Positions 1 through 7,765 of a DNA stretch of 64,000 nt are shown here, one piece after another (position 1 is the first letter of the stretch; every line of letters begins with the position of its first letter). The stretch comes from Microvirga sesbaniae. Lineage in GTDB: Bacteria > Pseudomonadota > Alphaproteobacteria > Rhizobiales > Beijerinckiaceae. The translations under genes were made by a program, and so were the position numbers. The notes under the pieces were generated by a model. It was not told the origin of the DNA and made no database searches. It saw only the letters and a program-made list of their open reading frames with translations. Where the stretch lies: NCBI RefSeq assembly GCF_025460805.1, contig NZ_JAMXFJ010000012.1:62001-126000 (forward strand), given 5' to 3'.

Positions 1-69
1 GATGTTGGCCATGGGCTTGTGCGACCGGTGGTGCGTGGATCGGGGATCGCGCAGGTTCGCGGGGTCCGC

Positions 70-136
70 TTGGGGTCCGCATCTAAATGCATAATGCATT
101 AAAAGTCAACGCCACATGCATAAATGCGTCATGCAT
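70..136 (+). promoter_or_regulatory. Promoter and ATGCAT-type operators of the S24 repressor gene
   Basis: A -35-like TTGGGG (70-75) and a -10-like TAATGC (92-97) lie 16 bp apart. The -10 sits inside the palindrome ATGCATAATGCAT (87-99), which is symmetric except for its centre base. A second, imperfect copy, ATGCGTCATGCAT, is at 124-136, with a further ATGCAT half-site at 116-121. The same 13-mer, reverse-complemented, occurs at 2255-2267. Placement over the -10 suggests autorepression. The promoter call is by eye and less certain than the palindromes. Confidence 0.6.
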
Positions 137-146
137 CATGGCCGCC

Positions 147-896
147 ATGGAAAGACACGAACGTTTGGCCTGGGCGCGCGCGACCCTGAGCGCCTATCCG
201 TCCGCCTCCGAGGCGGCGCGCGCGATGGGGATGGCGGTTCCGACCTATGCCGGGCACGAGAACGGCAGCCGGGGGATCACGTCCGACGCGGCGCGGCGCT
301 ATGCCGATTTCTACAAGGTCTCGGCGGAATGGCTACTCTACGGGAGAGGCGAACCCCGGGCCGGAATCCCGGGTCCGGACAGGGCCGAGGACCGGGCGCC
401 CGTCCGCGGGAGAGCGGAGCCGCTCCCGCCCGACACCGACCTCTCGAAGGCCGAGGACCTGCCCCACTTCAAGGGCTTCGGCGGGCCGCGCAACGTGCCG
501 GCCTACGGCACGGCGGTCGGCGGCGGCGACCGGGACGGGGATTTCCGGTTCAACGGGCAGACCATCGGGTACGAGCCCCGGCCGCCCGGCATCCAGGGCC
601 GGAAGGACGTCTATGTGCTCTATGTGCAGAACGACAGCATGGACCCCAAATACGAGCCCGGCGAGCGCCTCTACGTGGATCCGCACCGGCCGCCGCGCCC
701 CATGGATTACGTGGTCGTGGAGCTCCAGGGCGACGACGGCGAGCCCGGCAAGGGCTTCATCAAGCGCCTGGTGCGCCAGACGCCCACCAAGGTGATCGTG
801 GAGCAGTTCAATCCCCGGAAGGAGATCGAGTTCGACCGGCAGGAGATCAAGAGCCTGCACCGGGTCATTCCGACGGACGAGCTATTGGGCATCTGA
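147..896 (+). CDS. XRE-family repressor with S24 (LexA/CI-like) peptidase domain
   Basis: A cytoplasmic DNA-binding repressor of about 249 residues. The N-terminal 60 residues form a helix-turn-helix of the XRE type. A Pro/Arg-rich linker follows, then an S24 peptidase domain with the nucleophile Ser in QNDSMDPKYEPG (about residue 164) and the general-base Lys in FIKRLV (about residue 206). The 42-residue spacing fits LexA/CI autoproteases, so cleavage after RecA-ssDNA or another stress signal is plausible but not shown. ATG codons at 138 and 147 both fit the domain start, and neither has a clear Shine-Dalgarno sequence. ATG 87 lies inside the operator and is unlikely. Palindromes upstream recur at 2.2 kb, which makes that locus the likely second target. 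No other phage genes are nearby, so it may be a domesticated prophage or SOS-like regulator. Confidence 0.88.
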   Translation: MERHERLAWARATLSAYPSASEAARAMGMAVPTYAGHENGSRGITSDAARRYADFYKVSAEWLLYGRGEPRAGIPGPDRAEDRAPVRGRAEPLPPDTDLSKAEDLPHFKGFGGPRNVPAYGTAVGGGDRDGDFRFNGQTIGYEPRPPGIQGRKDVYVLYVQNDSMDPKYEPGERLYVDPHRPPRPMDYVVVELQGDDGEPGKGFIKRLVRQTPTKVIVEQFNPRKEIEFDRQEIKSLHRVIPTDELLGI

Positions 897-951
897 CCCG
901 CCGACCGCCCCACCGCCGGCCTCGTGCCGCCCGCCCCAAGGCCGGCCCTGA

Positions 952-1735
952 CCACCCCCTCCACGTCATCACCGGCCCTGGCCACCCCCTCCACGTCATC
1001 ACCGGCCTTGTGCCGGTGATCACGCTTCCGTAGGGCGCCGCGCCTCACCTTATCGGGATGGCCGGCACAAGGCCGGCCATGACGTGCGGAGGGTGGCAGG
1101 AAGGGCGGAGGGTGCCATGACGCCGGAGGGTGTTCGCACCCGCTCACACCACCCTCTCACGTCATCACCGGCCTTGTGCCGGTGATCCCGATCCGGTGAA
1201 GCACGGCGCTCAAGACAATCGGGATGGCCGGCACAAGGCCGGCCATGACGTGCGGAGGGTGGCGGGAAGGGCGGAGGGTGCCATGACGTGGAGGGTGTTC
1301 GCTCCGGCCCTGGCCACCCCCTCCCCGTCATCACCGGCCTTGTCCCGGTGATCCCGCTACGGTGAAGCACCGCGCTCGAGACAATCGGGATGGCCGGCAC
1401 AAGGCCGGCCATGACGTGGGAGGGAGTCATCACCCGCCTATACAACCCTCCACGTCATCACCGGGCTTGTCCCGGTGATCCCGATACGAGAGGCGCCGAG
1501 CCCTTCCGATCGGGATGGCCGGGACAAGCCCGGCTATGACGTGCGGAGGGTGGCGGGAAGGGCGGAGGGTGCCATGACATGTGGAGGGAGCAGCACCGGC
1601 CCGCCGCACCCTCCACGTCATCACCGGTTCACACCACCCTCCACGTCATCACCGGGCTCGTCCCGGTGATCCCGATATGAGCGGCGCCGCGCCTCACCGC
1701 ATCGGGATGGCCGGCACAGGGCCGGCCATGACGAG
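952..1735. repeat. Cluster of paired-hairpin intergenic repeats (about five copies)
   Basis: This 850-bp gap holds no gene. It is a head-to-tail run of a roughly 95-bp element. The copy at 1158-1252 is typical: CACGTCAT at one end, hairpin A (stem ATCACCGGC, loop CTTGT, 1164-1186), a spacer of about 37 bp, hairpin B (stem ATGGCCGGC, loop ACAAG, 1224-1246) and ATGACGTG at the other end. Copies are joined by a Gly/Arg-type linker GGAGGGTGGC. ORFs here are repeat translations. Confidence 0.9.
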
Positions 1736-1746
1736 GAGGGTGCCGC

Positions 1747-2100
1747 TCAGGACGGGACGAGGTGAGGCAGGCTCCTGCGGGCGTCACCCTCAGGCCGCGC
1801 GGGCTTGAACCAGCGCGGCCTGAGGGTGACGTTGTGGCCCTGCCCTTGCCAGCGCCCTTGCCCCTGCCCTTGCCCTTGCCCTTGCCAGCGCCCCTGCCCC
1901 TGCCCTGGCCCATGCCCCTGCCGCTCCCGGCAGTGCTTGCACACGAGCTTCGCGGCGAGGTGCTGGAACGTGCGGAAACCCTCCGTCTCCAGCTCCAGCA
2001 GGTCGCGCCGCTGGAAGCGCCGCGTGTGGCCGCAATCCTCGCAGAAGATGTCCAGGGCCCAGGCGCGGCGCAGTTCGCCGGCCCCTTTCCGATGCTGCAT
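1747..2100 (-). CDS. Small zinc-ribbon protein with Gly-Gln repeat tail
   Basis: A 117-residue protein of unknown function. Two CxxC pairs (Cys20/Cys23 and Cys54/Cys57) separated by about 30 residues form a plausible zinc ribbon, and residues 16-60 look like ordered protein. Residues 61-88 are a low-complexity run of GQGQ and GRWQ units encoded by a hexamer-like DNA repeat. The last 30 residues are encoded across a perfect 18-bp inverted repeat. Start ATG 2100 has AGAGG about 7 nt upstream. The gene is divergent from the small gene at 2294, with the ATGCAT operator between them. An overlapping plus-strand ORF (1762-2241) is judged a shadow because only this frame gives the paired cysteines. 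Function not recognised; RNA or DNA binding is possible. Confidence 0.55.
   Translation of the reverse strand: MQHRKGAGELRRAWALDIFCEDCGHTRRFQRRDLLELETEGFRTFQHLAAKLVCKHCRERQGHGPGQGQGRWQGQGQGQGQGRWQGQGHNVTLRPRWFKPARPEGDARRSLPHLVPS
1783..1830. repeat. Perfect 18-bp inverted repeat
   Basis: GTCACCCTCAGGCCGCGC (1783-1800) and its exact reverse complement (1813-1830) flank a 12-base loop. It lies inside the 3' part of the zinc-ribbon gene. No poly-T follows on either strand, so it is not an obvious intrinsic terminator. Confidence 0.8.
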
Positions 2101-2225
2101 GGGGACCTCTTGTTCCTGTTGCGTTCATGTTGGCCGGCGATCAACCAGGAGTCGAGTCATATGATAACGATCCACACTTCTCCACAGGGCGTGGCCCGGC
2201 GCCCGGGCCCTGCGCAACAGGTCCG

Positions 2226-2267
2226 ATGCACTGCGCATTGACCAGGGACCGTTGATGCATTATGCAT
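2226..2267. promoter_or_regulatory. Paired ATGCAT-type operators between divergent small genes
   Basis: ATGCATTATGCAT (2255-2267) is the exact reverse complement of the 13-mer at 87-99. A second degenerate copy, ATGCACTGCGCAT, is at 2226-2238, with starts 29 bp apart. The pair lies between the zinc-ribbon gene (minus, start 2100) and the small gene starting at 2294 (plus). Control of one or both by the S24 repressor at 147-896 is inferred. Confidence 0.6.
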
Positions 2268-2293
2268 AAATCCTCCTCACGCGGGACGGCCCC

Positions 2294-2659
2294 ATGCCCA
2301 GCACCCCTCATCCGGTCCTCGCCGCCGCCCTCGGCCCCGTGGCGCCGCCGCCCTGGCGCGCCGGCTTCTACCTGGTCGAGAGCCGGTGGAAGCGGCAGAC
2401 CTTCATCCACGAGACGGACCTGGCGCAGGCGGATCTCGACACCGTCGTGCGGATGATCGCCGAGGGCCAGTACGACACCGGCGACGTCACGGCGATCTAC
2501 CGCTGCGACCCGGACAGCCGGATCATGGAGGACGAGACCCAGGCGGTCCTCGAGCGGGTCGCCCGGCACCTGGACCGCGCCGGGACGCCGCCCTGCGAGC
2601 CGGTCGCCCGGCTGCTCTGGCAGAACGGCATCGCCTTCAGGGATGACGCGGCGGAGTGA
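2294..2659 (+). CDS. Hypothetical protein, putative target of the S24 repressor
   Basis: A 121-residue soluble protein with no recognised domain, signal peptide or membrane segment. It begins with a Pro/Ala-rich stretch, then FYLVESRWKRQ and an acidic helical middle (residues about 40-90) that looks folded. ATG 2294 has GGACGG 5-8 nt upstream and lies 27 bp after the ATGCAT palindrome at 2255-2267. Codon use is typical of the surrounding host genes. The operator location suggests that it is switched by the repressor at the start of the window, perhaps under DNA damage or another stress, but its role is unknown. Confidence 0.65.
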   Translation: MPSTPHPVLAAALGPVAPPPWRAGFYLVESRWKRQTFIHETDLAQADLDTVVRMIAEGQYDTGDVTAIYRCDPDSRIMEDETQAVLERVARHLDRAGTPPCEPVARLLWQNGIAFRDDAAE

Positions 2660-2776
2660 CGGCGGCGCCCCGCGCGCCCGGCCGCATCCCGTCGGGGCCA
2701 GGCTTGTGGAACCTCCCTCAGGGAACCTCCCTCCCCGATGGGGTTTGTTTCCTCTGCAAGACGAGGAGCAAACGCC

Positions 2777-3049
2777 ATGAAAGCCTATGTTCTGTTTTCC
2801 GCGATCGGCTTCGCCGCCCTGTCGATGCCCGCCGCCGTGCAAGCGCAAGGCATCGTCCGGGGGGCTGAGCAAGGCGCGGCCGTCGGCAATCGGGCCGCCG
2901 GTCCCGTCGGCGGCGCCGTGGGCGGCGCGGTCGGCGGCGTCGCGGGCGGTGTCGCGGGCGGCGTGAAGGGTGTGCTCGGGATCCCGCAGAACACGGGCTC
3001 GGTCCACCGCCAGCACGCCAAGACCAAGAAGCGGACGGTTCACCACTGA
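2777..3049 (+). CDS. Small secreted glycine-rich protein
   Basis: A 90-residue exported protein. A signal peptide (residues 1-23, cleavage near VQAQG) is followed by a Gly/Ala/Val-rich segment in which GGAVGG/GGVAGG units recur, and then a basic tail ending KKRTVHH. ATG 2777 has GAGGAG about 8 nt upstream, which supports it over the longer reading frame that begins at 2738. Glycine-zipper-like segments of this kind occur in small envelope proteins of Hyphomicrobiales; no function can be assigned. A repeat cluster follows directly. Confidence 0.75.
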   Translation: MKAYVLFSAIGFAALSMPAAVQAQGIVRGAEQGAAVGNRAAGPVGGAVGGAVGGVAGGVAGGVKGVLGIPQNTGSVHRQHAKTKKRTVHH

Positions 3050-3059
3050 CACCCTCCCC

Positions 3060-3342
3060 CCGTCATGGCCGGCCTTGTGCCGGCCATCCTGCCACCCTCT
3101 CACGTCATGGCCGGCCTTGTGCCGGCGATCCCGATCGGAAGAGCGCCGCGCCCTACAGAAGCGGGATCACCGGGACAAGCCCGGTGATGACGTGGAGGGT
3201 GGTGTGAGCGGGTCACAACACCCTCCGCCCTTCCCGCCACCCTCCGCACGTCATGGCCGGCCTTGTGCCGGCCATCCCGATAAGGTGAAGCGCGGCGCCT
3301 TACGGAAGCGGGATCACCGGGACGAGCCCGGTGATGACGTGG
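3060..3342. repeat. Paired-hairpin repeats, two full copies and one partial
   Basis: A lone hairpin B (about 3062-3090) is followed by copies at about 3101-3192 and 3249-3340. The copies have opposite order of the two hairpins relative to those at 1 kb. No gene is seen here. Confidence 0.85.
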
Positions 3343-3763
3343 CGGTTGGCACGGCGGCACGGCCGGCGGAGCGCGGACGCTCGATGTCGAAAGAGGGGGA
3401 TCGCGATACGCGCGGCGGAGCAAAAGCGGCTGGCTGCCAGGGCTTCGGGGGTCGAAGCCGGGTCCCACTTTCGAGAAGTAACTTAGAACCAGCGAGCTGA
3501 AGGGAAAAGTGGTGCCCAGGGGCGGGACTGCCTATGCCAATGAAATCAATAAGTTGAGAGCGCACCGGGGGCAATCTTGGCCCGCTGAACTACTTGGGCT
3601 TTTGGGGGTTCCCCTCACCAGGTTGCGCTAGCGACTAAACTGTCAACGTTATCCTCAGAATTAACAGGTTCGAGTCCAAATCAGCTAGCGACAGTCAACC
3701 TTGTTGAGCTTGACAATATGCTATTGTCATTCATGGCTTCTATCAATTGAGGCTACATAGCCC
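3343..3763. other. Gene-free stretch at the left edge of the island-like segment
   Basis: No supported gene. GC falls from about 3480 onward. It contains the 16-bp copy of the tRNA-Phe 3' end at 3510-3525 and a small hairpin GACAAT/ATTGTC near 3711-3729. No integrase remnant could be recognised. Confidence 0.5.
3510..3525 (-). repeat. Direct repeat of the tRNA-Phe 3' end (candidate att site)
   Basis: TGGTGCCCAGGGGCGG is identical to 9956-9971, which is the CCA end and acceptor-arm 3' portion of tRNA-Phe, in the same orientation. The identity ends exactly at the CCA terminus of the tRNA. This is the signature left by tRNA-targeting integrases; 16 bp is short, so chance or a tRNA fragment of other origin remains possible. 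Confidence 0.55.
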
Positions 3764-6001
3764 TCAAAGCATGAACCAGCCCTTGGACAAGTCCATACCG
3801 CCCTTGATATGGATGATGGCTTCAGGCTGCAGATCTATGTCAGTATTTAGATACACCCACGTATCTGCCTTGGTGTTCGTGTAACGCACTTGGCCCGCCC
3901 CCGAAAAAGTCTTCTCCCCAATAAACGTAAATTTCTGGTCGCCCTTCACTGCAATGTTGGCATCCATAGGACGGAGGTCGAGACGATCTCCAAGCCTGCC
4001 ATCGAAGTCCAAAATATAGTCGGCTGCTTTTCTAGTGGCGCCGGTGTCCTTGTCGTCAAAACGGAACATGTCCTTACCTGCACCGCCGCTCAAGGTGTCG
4101 CGACCCAGTCCACCGTCAAGGCGATCGTTCCCGGCGAGGCCGAGAAGTGTCTCATTGAGATTATCTTTCTCGTCATCGTCCCCAGCCAAGCGGTTATTTT
4201 GTTCGTCGCCGACTGCCCATTGTGAGGAGTGATCCGGGCGATGCTTCTTGAGATTCATAAAGTCTGGCATTTCAGATCCAGCCAGGACGAAGTTCGCCAT
4301 ACTCTCTAGGTAGAGAAGTTTATCATGTTCGGCGACACTGAAGCGACCATCTCCGACGTCAGAAGAGATGCGGACAATCTCTCCCTGCAGTTCTTTCGAC
4401 GGATTTACGATGTTACGGGCGACGTCATCGGTATGCTCAAAATGAATGATGCGAGGATCATTGCGCGATGACGCGAATCCGATCGATCCGAATGTAGCTG
4501 CGACGTACTTTTCGTCTGTAACAGCCGACTCAATCATAAAACGCTGCGCAACAGCTCCTCCAAGGCTGTGTCCAGTCACAAATACCTGATCAATGTCATT
4601 CTTCACAACGTAGGATTTTAGCGCGTCGACCAAGGGTCTAAATTTCGAGTAATAGCTTTCAATCCCGAAGCGGTTCCAAGCAGCAATATCTTTAGCGTTC
4701 AATCCATCAGTGCCACGGAATGCCAGTGCTATAACATCTTTACCATCAACCTTCGCTGCGTAAATATGAGCGACTGCGGATCCATCGCCTGACTTGAATA
4801 TCCCGTTGGCTAGAGTCCACCGACCATTCTCGTCTTTAATCGGCAGATCCATTTCGTGCGCATGAAGCGGTCGCCATGCTGAACTAATCGGAGTATCTCG
4901 GTAAGCCTGTACCGAAAGCCGGGCCATCTCTAGATAGACATTTTTGATGACAACACTATTGGTGCCCAGTGGATCGTCGAACTTGAAGCTTTCGAAAGTA
5001 TCAATGATGTCAACATCACCTGTCGCATCATGGTTTATCGTAGTTGTCCCGGACGCAAGATCATCGACGAATCGATAGTCGCTTGGTCGTCCCTTTAGCG
5101 AAGCTGTGTCCTTGCCTAATCCACCTGACAGACTGTCGTTGCCCTCACCGCCCTCAATCCAATCATCGAGGGCTCCCCCAATTACAGTATCGTTTCCTGC
5201 ACCGCCCGTGAACAAGCTTCCCAAGGCGAATTTTGCGCTAGCCGCTGCCGCCGGGGTGTTAGGAAGCCGTACACTATCGTTACCTCTAAGGGCACTATAG
5301 GCGTCTGCCCCTTCGGCGATGGCTTTCTTCTGAGGTTCGGTGAGGTTGTTGAAATCGACGTTATCACTAATATTGTCTTTGTCAGTAAATAGGCTTGCTC
5401 CTACTACGATCTCCTGTCTTACAAGAGACTGATTTGTCTCCCACTCTTCCAACTCTGACCAATATACTCCGCCAGCCTTATAGTTGAAATAATGATCGTA
5501 AACATGGGGCCTATTATCAGAATCTCCGTAATAACCAATGATCTCTGCAGAATTATCTTGATGTTCAATTAACATCGACTGTCCGTTGTCAGCCCATGTA
5601 CGATATTTCGCGAGCAGCCAATCCTCTTCATATCGGTTCGATACTTGTAGAGTGCCGACTTGGGTTGTTGTCTCGGTACTCGTATCGTAGAGCCACAGCT
5701 TGTCCGGAAAATCATAATAATAAGAGGTTGAGTGCCAGCCTAAAGGATCTTCGCCGGCGGGCCGACCAATTACACCCCACCGCAGCCAGCGGTCGTCAGT
5801 AGTCCAGTATAAAAGATATCGTCCGTTAACAGATGCAGACCAGATTACGTCGTCCGAAACGGTAACATAGTTAGTTCCGTCCGCCGTGTACTGTAACGTG
5901 GCAAGGGTATTAATCTCATATCCGTCGTCGTCAATATCGGATATCCAGTCGCCAACTTGGCGGGCGGTATACGAACCAAAGGACCAAGTATAGTCAGCCA
6001 T
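3764..6001 (-). CDS. RTX calcium-binding protein with class 3 lipase domain
   Basis: A 745-residue secreted protein. Residues about 1-190 are a Trp/Tyr-rich domain of unknown type. A first block of RTX nonapeptides (GGAGNDTVIGG, GGEGNDSLSGG) lies near residues 262-300. An alpha/beta-hydrolase lipase (class 3) domain follows with GHSLGGAVAQ, putting the nucleophile at Ser479. A second RTX block (GLAGNDRLDGG, GGLGRDTLSGGAG) lies near residues 640-670, with a C-terminal beta-rich region that ends SKGWFML. There is no N-terminal signal peptide; family knowledge predicts type I secretion through an uncleaved C-terminal signal and Ca2+-dependent folding outside the cell. ATG 6001 has GGGAGGAAGG just upstream. 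GC is much lower than in neighbouring genes, a sign of transfer. No ABC, HlyD or TolC genes are within the window. Lipid or ester hydrolysis is likely; the substrate is unknown. Confidence 0.88.
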   Translation of the reverse strand: MADYTWSFGSYTARQVGDWISDIDDDGYEINTLATLQYTADGTNYVTVSDDVIWSASVNGRYLLYWTTDDRWLRWGVIGRPAGEDPLGWHSTSYYYDFPDKLWLYDTSTETTTQVGTLQVSNRYEEDWLLAKYRTWADNGQSMLIEHQDNSAEIIGYYGDSDNRPHVYDHYFNYKAGGVYWSELEEWETNQSLVRQEIVVGASLFTDKDNISDNVDFNNLTEPQKKAIAEGADAYSALRGNDSVRLPNTPAAAASAKFALGSLFTGGAGNDTVIGGALDDWIEGGEGNDSLSGGLGKDTASLKGRPSDYRFVDDLASGTTTINHDATGDVDIIDTFESFKFDDPLGTNSVVIKNVYLEMARLSVQAYRDTPISSAWRPLHAHEMDLPIKDENGRWTLANGIFKSGDGSAVAHIYAAKVDGKDVIALAFRGTDGLNAKDIAAWNRFGIESYYSKFRPLVDALKSYVVKNDIDQVFVTGHSLGGAVAQRFMIESAVTDEKYVAATFGSIGFASSRNDPRIIHFEHTDDVARNIVNPSKELQGEIVRISSDVGDGRFSVAEHDKLLYLESMANFVLAGSEMPDFMNLKKHRPDHSSQWAVGDEQNNRLAGDDDEKDNLNETLLGLAGNDRLDGGLGRDTLSGGAGKDMFRFDDKDTGATRKAADYILDFDGRLGDRLDLRPMDANIAVKGDQKFTFIGEKTFSGAGQVRYTNTKADTWVYLNTDIDLQPEAIIHIKGGMDLSKGWFML

Positions 6002-6403
6002 CGGCCTTCCTCCCGTCCGAAGTTTCCAGCTTATCGTATCTTTTGATCAAAGCATCTACCCCAATGGGTTAGGGGTCGTGCAGCCAAAACCTTAGGAGCT
6101 ACCTCAACCGGGACGGCACTCAAGCTCGAAGGCCGAACGAACAAGCCTCAAGAATTGAAAGTGGACGTGGGACTGTCACGAGCACGAAGCAGATCCGCAA
6201 TGGTACTAGTAACGAGAACGAATAACGGTAGCGAGCTGGTTCGTCGGGATCCGGGACGCGGTGGCGGCTGAGGCCATCCTTGAGGCGGCACGAGGGCTCC
6301 AAGTAGCCCGGACCGCCCGATAATAGATCTCTCTGCAATTCTGTTGCTTTCTCGGTGGAACCTCTGCCATGCTCGGCTAAGGGGAAAGAAGGCTGCCACC
6401 CCA
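6002..6403. other. Divergent intergenic region, no gene seen
   Basis: The stretch separates the RTX lipase (minus) from the XRE gene (plus) and must hold both promoters. ORFs here are antisense shadows without a folded-looking product. A TTTTGATCAAA palindrome lies near 6041-6051, upstream of the lipase; its significance is unknown. Confidence 0.4.
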
Positions 6404-6814
6404 ATGGACCAGACGATCGGCACCCGGGTCCGGGCCCGGCGCATTGCCGTCGGCATGAGCCAGCAACGGCTCGCAGGCGCGTTGGAAATTACGTTTCGGA
6501 AGGTCGAGAAGTACGAGAAGGGCATCAATCGGGTGACGGCCGCTCGCCTCGTCGGAATCGCCCATGTGCTCGGCACGACCGTCGACACCCTCCTCGATCT
6601 CGATCGCCCATCCGTCGACGCTGCCATCTTCGAAGATGCGGACCTTCATCAACTCCTTGTCGCTTACCGTAAAATTCCCGCGCGCAAGTGGAAGCGGGTG
6701 CAGCAGCTCTGCTCCGACTTGGCCGAGTTCGCCAGCGACCGGTCCGGCGATGACACCGACGCCAAGCCTAAGGGTCGCGGGCTACAGGAAGCCCAGGCCG
6801 CCAAGAAGGGCTAA
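6404..6814 (+). CDS. XRE-family transcriptional regulator
   Basis: A 136-residue DNA-binding protein. Residues 5-60 form a typical helix-turn-helix with GMSQQRLAGAL and the recognition region ITFRKVEKYEKGIN, as in many single-domain Hyphomicrobiales regulators of chromosome or plasmid. The C-terminal 70 residues are helical and end in a Lys-rich tail. ATG 6404 was chosen because the fold starts there; AAGAAGG lies about 11 nt upstream. An SRAP gene starts 35 bp downstream in the same direction, so the two may be cotranscribed. The target is unknown, and self-control would be usual. Confidence 0.85.
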   Translation: MDQTIGTRVRARRIAVGMSQQRLAGALEITFRKVEKYEKGINRVTAARLVGIAHVLGTTVDTLLDLDRPSVDAAIFEDADLHQLLVAYRKIPARKWKRVQQLCSDLAEFASDRSGDDTDAKPKGRGLQEAQAAKKG

Positions 6815-6849
6815 GATCCAGATTCAGGAATCAGGACGGAGTGCGGCGT

Positions 6850-7500
6850 GTGTGCAATCTCTATAGCAACTTCGCGACCCAGGCCTCCATGGCGAAGGCC
6901 TTCGCTGCCGCCCGCGACAGATCCGGCAACGTGCCGCCCCTTCCCGGGATCTTCCCGGACCAGATGGCGCCGGTGGTCAGGATGCACGATGGCGAGCGCG
7001 AACTGATCCAGATGCGCTGGGGCTTTCCGCCCCCGCCGAAGGTCGGCACCCAGCCGGTGACAAACGTCCGCAACGTCTCGTCCCCCTTCTGGCGCGCCTG
7101 GCTCAAGCCCCAGTACCGCTGCCTCGTGCCGCTCACCAGCTTCAGCGAATACAAGGACACCCGGCCCCGCAAAACGCCGATCTGGTTCGCCCTGTCGAAG
7201 GAGCGCCCCCTGGCGGCCTTCGCCGGGATCTGGCGCCCCTGGACGGGCGTGCGCGGCACGAAGGCCGATCCGGTCGAGGGCGAGCACCTGCTCTACTCCT
7301 TCCTGACCTGTGAGCCAAACAGTGTCGTCGAGCCGATTCACCCGAAGGCGATGCCTGTGATCCTCACCAGCCCGGAGGAATACGAGGTCTGGCTGACCGC
7401 ACCCGCGGAGGAAGCATTGAAGCTGCAGCGCCCCCTCCCCGATGACCTGCTGGAGATCGTCGCGGAAGGCCAAAGATCTGACCAACCGGAAACAGTCTAG
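6850..7500 (+). CDS. SRAP (YedK/HMCES-like) abasic-site protein
   Basis: A 216-residue member of the SOS-response-associated peptidase family, which crosslinks to abasic sites in single-stranded DNA through an N-terminal cysteine and so shields them. GTG 6850 is the correct start: it puts Cys at position 2, exposed after Met removal, and GGACGGAG lies about 6 nt upstream. Other family residues are present: Asn72/Asn75 in NVRNV, Glu100 in FSEYK and His164 in EPIHPKAMPVIL. The usual 'RRCLVPADGFYEW' segment is divergent here (RCLVPLTSFSEYKD). It follows the XRE gene at 6404. A 95-bp repeat copy begins over the stop codon. Confidence 0.92.
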   Translation: MCNLYSNFATQASMAKAFAAARDRSGNVPPLPGIFPDQMAPVVRMHDGERELIQMRWGFPPPPKVGTQPVTNVRNVSSPFWRAWLKPQYRCLVPLTSFSEYKDTRPRKTPIWFALSKERPLAAFAGIWRPWTGVRGTKADPVEGEHLLYSFLTCEPNSVVEPIHPKAMPVILTSPEEYEVWLTAPAEEALKLQRPLPDDLLEIVAEGQRSDQPETV

Positions 7501-7591
7501 AGCATTTTCCGGTGAAGTGGATCCGGTTCACCGTCAAAAGATGCGGCTCGGCAAAGACAAGAGATGATTCCACGTGAGGGGAAGCAGCTCT
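7497..7591. repeat. 95-bp inverted repeat, left copy
   Basis: From CTAGAGCATTTTCCGG to the GCAGCTCT end, this segment matches the reverse complement of 9150-9244 over 95 bp without gaps and with six differences. The pair encloses the CAP-domain gene. The outer end overlaps the SRAP stop codon. Confidence 0.9.
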
Positions 7592-7765
7592 AATGATTGG
7601 ATCACGGTTATGAGCCAAGGTCTTGCAAACCTCAAAGGCTGAGCCTTGAGCAATTGCTACGTGCCACGTCATCAGAATCCCACATACTCAAACTGTTGTC
7701 GCGACGAATGTCCGGATGGGTCCCTCCTGCGAATCATCAACAATCGCAACCCACCGGTTTTCTGT

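Noticed and set aside
970..1735. Several ORFs of 60-130 codons with [18 protein letters not shown] and similar phrases
   Set aside because: The same phrases recur at every paired-hairpin repeat in the window. They are translations of the repeats, not proteins.
952..1735. Regularly spaced palindromes considered as a CRISPR array
   Set aside because: Spacers are themselves repeated linker sequence, not unique, unit lengths vary, and no cas genes are present.
1762..2241. Plus-strand ORF rich in Pro-Leu over the zinc-ribbon gene
   Set aside because: It is the antisense of the Gly-Gln repeat and the CxxC region; the minus-strand frame has the zinc ligands and a ribosome site.
3640..3690. GGTTCGAGTCC near 3668, resembling a tRNA T-arm
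   Set aside because: No acceptor stem, D-arm or anticodon arm can be folded around it.
6041..6051. TTTTGATCAAA as an FNR/CRP-type site upstream of the RTX lipase
   Set aside because: The half-sites lack the 4-6 bp spacer of FNR or CRP sites; kept only as a note on the intergenic region.
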